Notes: a model not told the origin generated them from the letters alone. A stretch of 20,514 nt of DNA from Actinomycetes bacterium (GCA_023417265.1 JAEZFY010000134.1:1-20514); one strand, 5' to 3'. Counted from the first letter of the stretch, positions 7,276 through 15,991 are shown. A program made the numbers and translations.

Positions 7276-8373
7276 TCAGAGCCCGGGGACTTCGTTCGGG
7301 GCCTGGAACAGCACGACGGTGAGGAACTCGAGCTGGTTCAGGTCGGCGTTCGGCTGCACCTCGAGCCGCAGACCCTCGGTGCCCGGTCGGGGGATCACGT
7401 TGACGACCCGGCCGATCGGCAGGTCGGGCGGGGCGAGGTCCTGCCCGCCGCCGGCCGTGAGGACCGCGTCGCCGACCCGCGGGCGCCCGAACTGCGGCGA
7501 GTCCGAGATCAAGCTGACCTGCGGCAGTCGCCCCGGCCCGAACCCGTCGAGCAGACCGGTTTCACGGGTCACCTCGGGCAGCGTCGTGGTCGTCGTGGTC
7601 GTCGACACCGCGGGCAGCCCGCCGGCCGCTGTGTCGCCGGGCACGCTCCCCGGCACCGATCCGGGCGGCGCGCCGAACGGGGGCACCGTGGTGCTCGTCG
7701 TCGTGCTCGTCGTGGTCGTCATCATGTTCGTGGCGATCTCTTCGAGCCCGTCGAGCGGCAGACCGCTGGGGCTTGTCGCGACCGGCACCTCGGCGTCGTC
7801 GTCGGGCACGTCAGGGCTGCCGACGATCTTGACGGCGATGTGATAGCTCAGGTCGGTGAGCAACATCACGTACGCGGTCTCCGGGTTGGCGTGCGTGACC
7901 TTGCCGACCAGGCCGGCGGCGTTCATCACCGGCATCCCGGTGCGCAGCCCGTCGAGCGTGCCGCACGCGATCTCGACGGTCTGCACGTCGTTGCTCGGCG
8001 AGGCGCCGATCGTGTTGCAGGTGACCCGATCGAGTTCGGCCAGCGACGGCAGGTCGAGCAGCGAGCGCATCTCGTCGTTCTGACGGAGCGCGTTCTGGGC
8101 GGCGAGCATGTCGCCGCGCTGGGCGTCGAGCTCGTCGCGGAGGCGCCGGTTCTCGCGCTCGAGGTCGTCGACCCGGGTGACCCCGTTCCACGCCCGCACC
8201 ACCGGGCGGGTGACCACCTCGCCGGCGATCTCGAACGGGCGGAACACGTAGTCGAACCCCGAGCGGGCACCATCGAGGAGGGTGTTGCCGCGCAGGTCGA
8301 TGGTGATCAACAACACCGAGCTCAACAACAAGATGATGATCGTCCGGCGGCGGCCGGGGGTGTAGATCGGCAT
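7276..8373 (-). CDS. mreC: Rod shape-determining protein MreC with Thr-rich insert
   Basis: 365 residues: one membrane anchor near residues 10-27 (TIIILLLSSVLLITIDL), a coiled-coil region (VDDLERENRRLRDELDAQRG, about 65-100), then the periplasmic beta domains (TCNTIGASPSNDVQTVEIACGTLDGLRTGMPVMNAAGLVGKV). MreC links MreB to the wall enzymes. The usual second beta domain is split by a low-complexity insert at about residues 217-265: a Thr/Ser run after MM at 217-218, a Gly/Pro segment, then S257 and seven threonines. The family sequence resumes at PQVSLISDSPQFGRPRVGDAVLTAG. The ATG at 8373 follows the mreB stop by 19 nt with only a weak ribosome site. Extracellular Thr-rich stretches can be O-glycosylated in actinobacteria; that is inference here. 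Confidence 0.93.
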   Translation of the reverse strand: MPIYTPGRRRTIIILLLSSVLLITIDLRGNTLLDGARSGFDYVFRPFEIAGEVVTRPVVRAWNGVTRVDDLERENRRLRDELDAQRGDMLAAQNALRQNDEMRSLLDLPSLAELDRVTCNTIGASPSNDVQTVEIACGTLDGLRTGMPVMNAAGLVGKVTHANPETAYVMLLTDLSYHIAVKIVGSPDVPDDDAEVPVATSPSGLPLDGLEEIATNMMTTTTSTTTSTTVPPFGAPPGSVPGSVPGDTAAGGLPAVSTTTTTTTLPEVTRETGLLDGFGPGRLPQVSLISDSPQFGRPRVGDAVLTAGGGQDLAPPDLPIGRVVNVIPRPGTEGLRLEVQPNADLNQLEFLTVVLFQAPNEVPGL

Positions 8374-8380
8374 CGGTGGC

Positions 8381-8394
8381 GACCGCAGGCGGTC
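8381..8394. repeat. Short inverted repeat at the mreB-mreC junction
   Basis: GACCGC and GCGGTC are separated by two bases (a stem of 5 with a 4-nt loop as RNA). It overlaps the mreB stop codon and covers the place where an mreC ribosome-binding site would lie. It could modulate MreC translation; function unknown. Confidence 0.35.
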
Positions 8395-9427
8395 AGTCGT
8401 CGCCGCCGAGCGACATCAACCCCCGCATGGCGTCGATGTTCTCGAGGGCTCGACCCGAACCGATGACCACGCTGTAGAGCGGATCCGGGGCCACCCGGAT
8501 CGGCATGCCGGTTTCGTGCTCGAGGCGCGCCCGCAAGCCGCCCAGGAGCGCGCCACCACCGGTGAGCGTGATGCCGTCCTCCATGATGTCGGCCGCCAGC
8601 TCCGGGGGGGTCTTGTCGAGCGTCGTCTTCACGGCATCAACGATGGCACTCACCGGCTCGGCCAGGGATTCACGCACGTGTTCGGTGGTGAGCTGGATCG
8701 TGCGCGGCAACCCGGACACGAGGTCGCGACCGCGAATGTCGGCTGTCAGCTCCTCTTCCATCGGCCACGCCGAGCCCATCTGGATCTTGATCTCCTCGGC
8801 CGTGCGGTCGCCGATCGCCAGCGAGAACTCCTTCTTGACGTACTGCATGATCGCGTCGTCGAGTTCGTCACCGGCGACCCGCACCGACTGCGCCGTGACG
8901 ATGCCGCCGAGGCTGATCACCGCCACCTCGGTGGTCCCGCCACCGATATCGACGACCATGTTCCCGGACGGCTCGTGGACGGGCAGGTCAGCACCGATCG
9001 CGGCGGCCATCGGCTCCTCGATGATGTGCACGGGCTTGCGCGCCCCGGCGTACTCGGCGGCGTCCTGCACGGCGCGCTGCTCGACACCGGTGATGCCCGA
9101 CGGAACACAGATCACCATCCGCGGCTTGGACCACTTCGATGCGTGGACCTTCTGGATGAAGTACCGCAACATCTTCTCGCAGACCTCGAAGTCGGCGATG
9201 ACGCCGTCCTTCAGGGGCCGGATCGCCTTGATGTGATTGGGCGTGCGCCCCATCATGCGCTTGGCCTCGAGCCCGACCGCGACCGGACGGCCGTCGTTGA
9301 TGTTGATGGCGACCACCGATGGCTCGTCGAGCACCACACCGAGCCCGCGCGCGTAGATCAGCGTGTTCGCCGTACCGAGGTCGATTGCCAGGTCGCGGCC
9401 GAGACTGAGTGGATTGCTACGGGCCAT
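8393..9427 (-). CDS. mreB: MreB, actin-like rod-shape protein
   Basis: 344 residues, normal MreB length. Actin-fold nucleotide motifs are clear: phosphate-1 DLAIDLGTANTLIY at about residues 12-25, connect-type region RMVICVPSGITGVEQRAV, phosphate-2 VVDIGGGTTEVAVISLGG, and the adenosine motif TLTGGGALLGGL. MreB forms membrane-associated filaments that organise the RodA-PBP2 machinery. It heads the mre block: mreC follows at 19 nt, and ndk lies 48 nt upstream. The ATG at 9427 has no strong Shine-Dalgarno. A TAGCCT box lies 25 nt upstream, so mreB may have its own promoter in addition to read-through from ndk. Confidence 0.97.
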   Translation of the reverse strand: MARSNPLSLGRDLAIDLGTANTLIYARGLGVVLDEPSVVAININDGRPVAVGLEAKRMMGRTPNHIKAIRPLKDGVIADFEVCEKMLRYFIQKVHASKWSKPRMVICVPSGITGVEQRAVQDAAEYAGARKPVHIIEEPMAAAIGADLPVHEPSGNMVVDIGGGTTEVAVISLGGIVTAQSVRVAGDELDDAIMQYVKKEFSLAIGDRTAEEIKIQMGSAWPMEEELTADIRGRDLVSGLPRTIQLTTEHVRESLAEPVSAIVDAVKTTLDKTPPELAADIMEDGITLTGGGALLGGLRARLEHETGMPIRVAPDPLYSVVIGSGRALENIDAMRGLMSLGGDD

Positions 9428-9452
9428 GTTTCGAGGTCTTTGGGGCGGTGCC

Positions 9453-9458
9453 AGGCTA
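9453..9458 (-). promoter_or_regulatory. Possible -10 box for mreB
   Basis: TAGCCT on the minus strand lies 25 nt before the mreB ATG, within the 48-nt ndk-mreB gap. It fits TANNNT and would give a leader of about 18 nt. No clear -35 is seen. Confidence 0.35.
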
Positions 9459-9475
9459 CCTGCCCGGCGCCAAGC

Positions 9476-9886
9476 TCAGAGATCGGGGAACCAGATGGCG
9501 ATCTCGCGAGCCGCCGACTCGGCCGAGTCGCTGCCATGCACGAGGTTCTCGGTGAACAGGATGCCGTAGTCGCCGCGGATCGTGCCGGGCGCAGCCTTGG
9601 CGGGGTTGGTGGCGCCCATCATGGCGCGCACGACCTCCCACGTGTCGGCCGGGCCCTCGACGACGACGGCCACCAGCGGACCGCGGCTCATGAACTCGAC
9701 GAGCTCGCCATAGAACGGCTTCTCGACGTGCTCGGCGTAATGCTCGGCCAGGGTGTCGGCGTCGGCGGTGCGGCGCTCGAGGGCGACGATGTCGAGGTTC
9801 TTCGCTTCGAAGCGGGCCAGGATTGCGCCGACCAACTTGCGCTCCACGGCGTCGGGCTTGAGGAGGACGAGGGTGCGGTCAGACAT
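9476..9886 (-). CDS. ndk: Nucleoside diphosphate kinase
   Basis: 136 residues, standard length. It begins MSDRTLVLLKPDAVERKLVG, and the active-site segment is ENLVHGSDS with the phosphohistidine at H117. The enzyme transfers the gamma-phosphate between nucleoside triphosphates and diphosphates through phospho-His and balances NTP and dNTP pools. KPDAVERK and GATNPAKAAPGTIRGD are family signatures. The start codon is 8 nt after a TAGCGT box without a Shine-Dalgarno, so the transcript is probably leaderless. In many actinobacteria ndk lies between folC and the mre or rne genes; here the plus-strand lipoprotein gene separates it from folC. Confidence 0.98.
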   Translation of the reverse strand: MSDRTLVLLKPDAVERKLVGAILARFEAKNLDIVALERRTADADTLAEHYAEHVEKPFYGELVEFMSRGPLVAVVVEGPADTWEVVRAMMGATNPAKAAPGTIRGDYGILFTENLVHGSDSAESAAREIAIWFPDL

Positions 9887-9894
9887 GGCCGGAA

Positions 9895-9900
9895 ACGCTA
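9895..9900 (-). promoter_or_regulatory. -10 box for ndk, leaderless arrangement
   Basis: On the minus strand TAGCGT is followed by TTCCGGCC (8 nt) and the ndk ATG. The same hexamer lies 9 nt before the tRNA-Pro gene at 18895. Confidence 0.6.
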
Positions 9901-9953
9901 CCGACCGAAGTGCCGGGCCGCTTCCTGCCGACATGTTCAACGCCGCGCGCGGG

Positions 9954-9978
9954 CGGGTAGGTTCGGGGCTCCTACCCG
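9954..9978 (+). promoter_or_regulatory. 8-bp stem-loop in the ndk/lipoprotein divergent region
   Basis: CGGGTAGG (9954-9961) and CCTACCCG (9971-9978) are perfect inverted repeats with a 9-nt loop, about 70 nt before the lipoprotein start. A possible plus-strand -10, TAGGTT (9958-9963), overlaps the left arm, so the repeat could be an operator or, if transcription starts upstream, a leader hairpin. Confidence 0.4.
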
Positions 9979-10048
9979 GCGGCAACCCTTGCGAGCGTGT
10001 TTCGGCGCGAGGGCGTAGCGGGCGCTCAGCTGAGGTGGTTCCCCCCAC

Positions 10049-11170
10049 ATGACCAACACACGACTCGTTCCGATCGCGCTCGTCGCGGCGGTCGCTCTCG
10101 CCGCGTGCGGGGGTGACGACGACGACGCGACGGATGCGACCGTCCCCGTCACCGCACCGACGCTCGCCACGGGGCCGACCGAACCGGCGCCGGCAACGAC
10201 CGTCGCGGCGACGACCCCGGCGAGCGCCGCGCCCACCAGCGCGGCACCCGCCCCGACCGACCCGGTAGCCACGAGCGCGGCCACGTCCGACGCGCCGGCC
10301 ACGAGCGCGGTGCCCACCGAGCCGGCTGCCCCAGTCGAGCCGATCCGCGTCACGGCCCCCGGCGCGGTGGAGGTCACCAACCCAACCGTGGCGCCGCTGC
10401 TGGCGTCGCTCGCCGAGGCCACCGGCAACACAGCCGGCCCGGAGGCGTTGATCGGCGAGTTCGGTCTCAACACCGTGCCGCACATCATCGTCGAGAACGG
10501 GTCACTGTTCGAGGTGTCCGGTGCGTTCGACGCAACGTTCCCGGACCGCCCCGAGTACTCGCTCGACCAGAGCTACGTGGTCCAGTTCGATGCCCCGGAT
10601 CCGGCCGCGCTGCTGACCGCCGTCGGCGACGCGATCGCCGCCACCGGGGCCTACGACGTCGAGACCGGCTCGCGCACCGACGACGGGCTGACGTTGCACT
10701 ACCTCGACCTGTCGGGCACCAACTTCGAGGAGGGTCTCCCCCGCTGGACGCTGCTCGCCGCCCACCTCGGCGAGACGACGCCCGGCTGGGAAGGCATCGT
10801 GGAGCTGCAGATCGAGTCGTACGGCAACCTCGCCGCGGCGACCACGATTCCCCCGGCATTGACCGAACTCGACGGCACGGCGCGCAGCGAGGCGCCGGCG
10901 GAGCTGACGCCCTACCGCTACACGTTCAAGAACGGCTTGAACATGTTCGGCGGCTTCCCGGTCCGCTCGGCCGAGGTGTACTACCACGTCGCCGGCGGGA
11001 GCGACCTCGCCACGGCGATTCCCGAGTTCGACGCTGCGCTCAGCCCGATCTACGGAGAGGGAATGATCGAGGAGGACTACGCCTCGTGGTCGTCCGATCC
11101 GTACAGCTGGTCGCTGCGCTTGGACTTCGAGGACAAGCTGATCGCCCAGTTCGGCAGCAGCGAGTTCTGA
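10049..11170 (+). CDS. Unrecognised secreted lipoprotein
   Basis: 373 residues. A lipoprotein signal is clear: MTNTRLVPIALVAAVALAAC with the lipobox LAAC and lipidated C20, followed by GGDDDD. Residues about 24-98 form a low-complexity Ala/Thr/Pro linker (TSAAPTSAAPAPTDP, with ATSA repeats), typical of actinobacterial wall-spanning lipoproteins. The remaining ~275 residues look globular (ALIGEFGLNTVPHIIVENGSLFEVSGAF...) and I do not recognise the family; no catalytic motif is evident. GAGGTGG at 10032-10038 is a good ribosome site, unlike the neighbouring leaderless genes. It is the only plus-strand gene between tig and rne, and its TGA directly abuts the folC stop. It is probably exported and membrane-anchored; substrate or partner unknown. 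Confidence 0.85.
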   Translation: MTNTRLVPIALVAAVALAACGGDDDDATDATVPVTAPTLATGPTEPAPATTVAATTPASAAPTSAAPAPTDPVATSAATSDAPATSAVPTEPAAPVEPIRVTAPGAVEVTNPTVAPLLASLAEATGNTAGPEALIGEFGLNTVPHIIVENGSLFEVSGAFDATFPDRPEYSLDQSYVVQFDAPDPAALLTAVGDAIAATGAYDVETGSRTDDGLTLHYLDLSGTNFEEGLPRWTLLAAHLGETTPGWEGIVELQIESYGNLAAATTIPPALTELDGTARSEAPAELTPYRYTFKNGLNMFGGFPVRSAEVYYHVAGGSDLATAIPEFDAALSPIYGEGMIEEDYASWSSDPYSWSLRLDFEDKLIAQFGSSEF

Positions 11171-12463
11171 TCAGTACCTGAACGCTCGGCGGGCGGCGCC
11201 GGCGACGTAGATGCTCCCCGTGGCGAGGATCGCGTCGTCGGCGTCGGCGCTGCGCACGGCGGCCGCGCACGCGGCGTCCACCGTGTCGTGCACGTACACC
11301 TCGTCGCACCCGAGCTGACGCGCAGCCTGAGCCACGGTGGTTCCGGGAACGCCCCGCGGAGACGGTGCCGTGCAGGCATGGACGACGTCGAACTCGTCGG
11401 CGCGTAGCGCGGCGACCATGTCGGCGGGGTCGCGCAGCGTGCCCACCACCAGGATCCGCCGACCCTCCGGGTCGAAATCGCCGAAGAACACCGACGCGCA
11501 TACGTCGGCGCCGTGCGGATTGTGCGCCGAATCGACGATCGTCAACGGCTGCACGCCGACCACTTCGAAACGTCCCGGCATCTCGACGTTGGCGAAACCT
11601 TCATGAACGACGTCCTCGGCCAGCGGGGCGGCGAAGAACGTCTCGACGGCGGCCAGCGCGACCGCCGCGTTGTCGCCCTGGTGGGCGCCGTGCAGCGGCA
11701 GGAACACGTCGTTGTAGATCGTGGTCGGTGTGCGCAGGTCGAGCGCCCGCCCACCGACCGCCAAGGAGTTGTCGACGACGTCGAAGTCGACGCCTCGCAC
11801 GAGCTGCGCGGCGCCACGTTCGGCACGGAAGATCTCGACCAAAGCCGGGTCGGTCTCGCCGATCACTGCGGCACTGCCGGGTTTGATGATGCCGGCCTTC
11901 TCGGCGGCGATGTCGGCCAGCGTCGGCCCGGCGAACTCGGTGTGGTCGAGGGCGATGTTCGTGACGACGGCCACCTGGGCGTCGACGACGTTGGTGGCGT
12001 CCCATCGGCCCAACATCCCGACCTCGACCACGGCGACGTCGACGGCGACATCGGCGAACCACCGGAACCCGGCGGCTGTGACCGCCTCGAAGTACGTCGG
12101 GCGCACGCCAGTGACGATCTCGAGGTCGGCGACCGCGGCGATCTGCTCGGCGAACTCGTGGTCGTCGATCGGCTCGCCGTTGCGGCGGATCCGCTCGTTG
12201 ATCCGGTCGAGGTGCGGCGAGGTGTACGTGCCGACCGTCAGGCCTTGGGCCATCAGCAGCCGCGTGATCATCTGCGCCGTGGAGCCCTTCCCGTTCGTGC
12301 CCGTGACGTGGATCACCGGGTGGGCGAGCTGGGGGTCGCCCATCGCCGCACACAGACGCGCGATCGGCTCGGTGGTGGGCGACGTGACCCGGCCGGTCTT
12401 CTCGTAGCTGGCGTGGGCGTCGAGATACGCGAGGGCGTCGGCGAGGTTCACCCCAGGAGTCAA
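11171..12463 (-). CDS. folC: Folylpolyglutamate synthase / dihydrofolate synthase
   Basis: 430 residues of the Mur-ligase-like FolC family, which adds glutamate to dihydropteroate or folates using ATP. The P-loop is HVTGTNGKGSTAQMI (about residues 52-66); TYTSPHLDRINERIRRNG and the GRWDATNVV segment (usually GRLDATN) follow. The C-terminal domain has VDSAHNPHGADVCA. The first start in the frame is TTG at 12463; GTG at 12451 (residue 5) is equally possible, and neither has a strong ribosome site. No ATG exists between the clpX stop and the conserved region, so a non-ATG start is forced. It lies 54 nt downstream of clpX and is probably in the same operon. valS, often between clpX and folC in actinobacteria, is absent here. 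Confidence 0.95.
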   Translation of the reverse strand: MTPGVNLADALAYLDAHASYEKTGRVTSPTTEPIARLCAAMGDPQLAHPVIHVTGTNGKGSTAQMITRLLMAQGLTVGTYTSPHLDRINERIRRNGEPIDDHEFAEQIAAVADLEIVTGVRPTYFEAVTAAGFRWFADVAVDVAVVEVGMLGRWDATNVVDAQVAVVTNIALDHTEFAGPTLADIAAEKAGIIKPGSAAVIGETDPALVEIFRAERGAAQLVRGVDFDVVDNSLAVGGRALDLRTPTTIYNDVFLPLHGAHQGDNAAVALAAVETFFAAPLAEDVVHEGFANVEMPGRFEVVGVQPLTIVDSAHNPHGADVCASVFFGDFDPEGRRILVVGTLRDPADMVAALRADEFDVVHACTAPSPRGVPGTTVAQAARQLGCDEVYVHDTVDAACAAAVRSADADDAILATGSIYVAGAARRAFRY

Positions 12464-12517
12464 CCAGGCCGCGTCAGCGACGGCGCGCAGCGCGCCCGGA
12501 TCGGCGCTGACGGTCGG

Positions 12518-13792
<1,275 letters not shown>

Positions 13793-13818
13793 GTCCGTGC
13801 TCCTCCCTTCCCTGGTTG

Positions 13819-13832
13819 GCGTTCTGAAACGC
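13819..13832 (-). promoter_or_regulatory. Small hairpin in the clpX leader
   Basis: GCGTT-TCAG-AACGC on the minus strand forms a perfect 5-bp stem with a 4-nt loop, about 10 nt upstream of the clpX ribosome site. Possible -10 sequences TAAGTT and TACTCT lie farther upstream (about 13855-13875). No ClgR or CIRCE site is recognisable. Confidence 0.3.
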
Positions 13833-13892
13833 GCGCGTCGCCTACGTGGCCGAACTTAGTAGACGGGCAGAGTAGCGAAGGGCACGCGCCGG

Positions 13893-14525
13893 TCAGCGGA
13901 TCGCCGACGAGTGGTCGACCGTGTCGCGGCTCGAGATCACGCTGTCGATGACGCCGTAGGCGAGCGCCTCTTCAGCTTCCATCACGAAGTCACGGTCGGT
14001 GTCGGCGTGGATCTTCTCGACGGGTTGGCCGGTGTGCTTGGCCAGGATGTTGTCGAGCAGGTCACGCATCCGCAACAGCTCCTTGGCGGCCAACTCGAGA
14101 TCGGTGACCTGGCCATAGCCGACCTGGCCCCACGGCTGATGCAGGAGGATCCGGCTGTGCGGCAGGGCGAGGCGCTTGCCCTTCGTACCTGCCGCCAGCA
14201 GCACCGCCGCGGCCGACGCGGCCTGCCCGAGGCAGATCGTGGCGATGTCGTTGCGGATGAACTGCATCGTGTCGTAGATCGCGAACGCCGAGGTGATGTC
14301 GCCGCCGGGGCTGTTGATGTAGATGTTGATGTCCTTCTCGGGGTTCTCCGACTCGAGATGGACCAACTGGGCACAGATCAGCGAGGCGATCTGGTCGTCG
14401 ATCGGGGTCTGCAGGAAGATGATGTTGTCCTTCAGCAGACGGCTGTACAGGTCGTACGCCCGCTCGCCCCGGCTCGTCGTCTCGACGACGTTGGGAACGA
14501 GGTAGTTCTTGGCGTCCAGGTTCAT
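13893..14525 (-). CDS. clpP: ClpP serine protease subunit
   Basis: 210 residues. The catalytic triad is S104 in GQAASAAAVLLAAG, H129 in RILLHQPWG, and D179 in TDRDFVMEAEEALAYG. The oligomerisation and substrate-groove segment NIYINSPGGDITSAFAIYDTM is canonical. It forms the tetradecameric proteolytic chamber used with ClpX. The GQAAS context resembles actinobacterial ClpP2-type subunits. ATG 14525 overlaps the tig TGA by four bases (ATGA), so it is translationally coupled to trigger factor. Only one clpP is present, whereas many actinobacteria carry a clpP1-clpP2 tandem at this locus; a second copy could lie elsewhere in the genome. Confidence 0.97.
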   Translation of the reverse strand: MNLDAKNYLVPNVVETTSRGERAYDLYSRLLKDNIIFLQTPIDDQIASLICAQLVHLESENPEKDINIYINSPGGDITSAFAIYDTMQFIRNDIATICLGQAASAAAVLLAAGTKGKRLALPHSRILLHQPWGQVGYGQVTDLELAAKELLRMRDLLDNILAKHTGQPVEKIHADTDRDFVMEAEEALAYGVIDSVISSRDTVDHSSAIR

Positions 14526-15958
14526 GACTGTCCCTCGTCGGTGTCGTCGTCAGTGTCGTCGTGGCCGTGATCATGACCCTCGTGATCGTGATCGTGATCG
14601 TGACCGTGATCGTGATCGTCGTGGTCGTGGTCGTGGTCGTCGTGAGTATGGCCGAGCACGAGGTCACGATCGACCGGCTGGCCGTCGGTGTCGACGATCT
14701 CGATGTTGTGCAGCAGCCAGTCGAACGCCTTCTGCTTGCGGATCCCGGCGAGCAGTTCCGGCACGGCGTCGTTCTGCTCGTAGATCCGACGGACGTCTTT
14801 GGCCTTGCTGCCGAACTGGTACGCCATGCGGGCGTACTCGAGCTCGACGTCGGCGTCGGTGGCCTCGATCGCTTCGGCCTTGGCGACGGCCCGCAGGGCG
14901 AGATCGGTCCGGACCGAGACCTCGGCGGCCGGGCGGGCCTGGGCCATGAAGTCGTCCGGCGACTGGCCGGTGACCTGCAGCCACTGCTCGACCGAAATGC
15001 CCGACGCCTGAAGCTGGCGGGTGAGCTCGCTGACGTGGTTCTGGACCTGGGTCTCGACCATCGACTCAGGCAGCTCGACGTCGACCAGTTGCGCCAAGGC
15101 TTCGTTGACCTTGCCGCCGAGCGTGCGCCGGATGCCGTTGAGCTTGCGCTCGGTCAGCTGCTCGGTGAGGCTGGCGACCCACTCGTCGACGGTGTCGAAC
15201 TCGCCCAGGTTGTCGGCCACCCACTCGTCGGTGAGCTCCGGAAGCTCGAGCGTCTGCACGGCCTTGACGGTGACGACGAAGTCGGCCGGCTCCTCGGTGC
15301 CCTTGGGCATCGCGTTGAACTCGAGCACGTCGCCTTCGGATGCGCCGGTGAGGCGCTCGTCGAAGTCTTCGGTGACCCAGCCTTTGCCGAGCTCGTAGCT
15401 CCAGTCCTCGGTGTTCAGGCCGACGACCTCTTCGCCGTCGCGCGTGACCACCAGGTCGAGCGTGAGGAAGTCGCCGGCTTCCGCTGGGCGGCCGGTGGCG
15501 ACCAGCGTGCCGCCCTGCTTGAGTTCGGCCTGCTGTGCCTCGGCGATCTCGTCGGCGGTCGGCAGCGGCGAGTCGATCTCGATGCGCAGCCCGCCGTAGC
15601 CGGGCACCTCGACCTCGGGGCGGATCTCGCATTCGGCTTCGAACTCGACCGGGCCGTCGTCCTTGCCGGCGGTGAGCTCGATCTGTGGCGTCGCCACGAG
15701 ATCGACGTCGTGCTCGCGCACGGCCTTGCTCAGATAGGCGGGAATCGATTCGTTGAGCGCCTGTTCCCGCGCCGGCGCGAGACCGATTCGGGCCTCGAGG
15801 ATGCGCCGCGGCGCCTTGCCGTTGCGGAACCCCGGCAGCCGCACCTCGCGAGCGATCGTCTTGAACGCCTTGTCGATGTCCTTGTCGAATTCGGCCTCAT
15901 CGACCTCGACGTACAACTTGACCTTGTTCCCCTCGAGGGGTTCGACCGAAGACTTCAT
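14522..15958 (-). CDS. tig: Trigger factor with His/Asp-rich C-terminal tail
   Basis: 478 residues. The N-terminal ribosome-binding domain carries G43-F44-R45-N-G-K-A-P, the signature that contacts the exit-tunnel protein L23. The FKBP-like prolyl isomerase domain is at about 150-240 (AEAGDFLTLDLVVTRDGEEV, ASEGDVLEFNAMPKG). The helical chaperone arms extend to about 425. It binds nascent chains and assists folding. From H437 to the end the protein is a tail with 14 His and 17 Asp in about 40 residues, reminiscent of the metal-binding tail of SlyD; such a tail is not part of the standard family. The ATG at 15958 has no strong ribosome site; TAGAGT lies 12 nt upstream, so the leader is very short. 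clpP overlaps its stop. Confidence 0.97.
   Translation of the reverse strand: MKSSVEPLEGNKVKLYVEVDEAEFDKDIDKAFKTIAREVRLPGFRNGKAPRRILEARIGLAPAREQALNESIPAYLSKAVREHDVDLVATPQIELTAGKDDGPVEFEAECEIRPEVEVPGYGGLRIEIDSPLPTADEIAEAQQAELKQGGTLVATGRPAEAGDFLTLDLVVTRDGEEVVGLNTEDWSYELGKGWVTEDFDERLTGASEGDVLEFNAMPKGTEEPADFVVTVKAVQTLELPELTDEWVADNLGEFDTVDEWVASLTEQLTERKLNGIRRTLGGKVNEALAQLVDVELPESMVETQVQNHVSELTRQLQASGISVEQWLQVTGQSPDDFMAQARPAAEVSVRTDLALRAVAKAEAIEATDADVELEYARMAYQFGSKAKDVRRIYEQNDAVPELLAGIRKQKAFDWLLHNIEIVDTDGQPVDRDLVLGHTHDDHDHDHDDHDHGHDHDHDHEGHDHGHDDTDDDTDEGQS
14560..14644. repeat. Hexamer tandem repeat encoding the trigger factor His/Asp tail
   Basis: Imperfect GTGATC / GTGGTC hexamers (His-Asp codon pairs on the minus strand) fill this interval, with occasional 3-nt or variant units. 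The period is a multiple of three, so slippage would change tail length without shifting the frame before the stop and the clpP start. Confidence 0.8.
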
Positions 15959-15970
15959 ATGAGGCCTAGG

Positions 15971-15976
15971 ACTCTA
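15971..15976 (-). promoter_or_regulatory. -10 box for tig-clpP
   Basis: TAGAGT on the minus strand ends 12 nt before the tig ATG. The predicted leader is about 5-6 nt, too short for a ribosome site. The 47-bp interval up to the divergent gene at 16006 holds both promoters. Confidence 0.5.
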
Positions 15977-15991
15977 TCGGGGGCACTCGCG

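Noticed and set aside
5794..8466. 890-codon plus-strand open frame opposite mrdA, mreD and mreC
   Set aside because: It spans several well-supported genes on the other strand. Its Asp/Arg/His/Val-rich composition is what antisense translation of GC-rich codons gives, and it has no domain or ribosome site.
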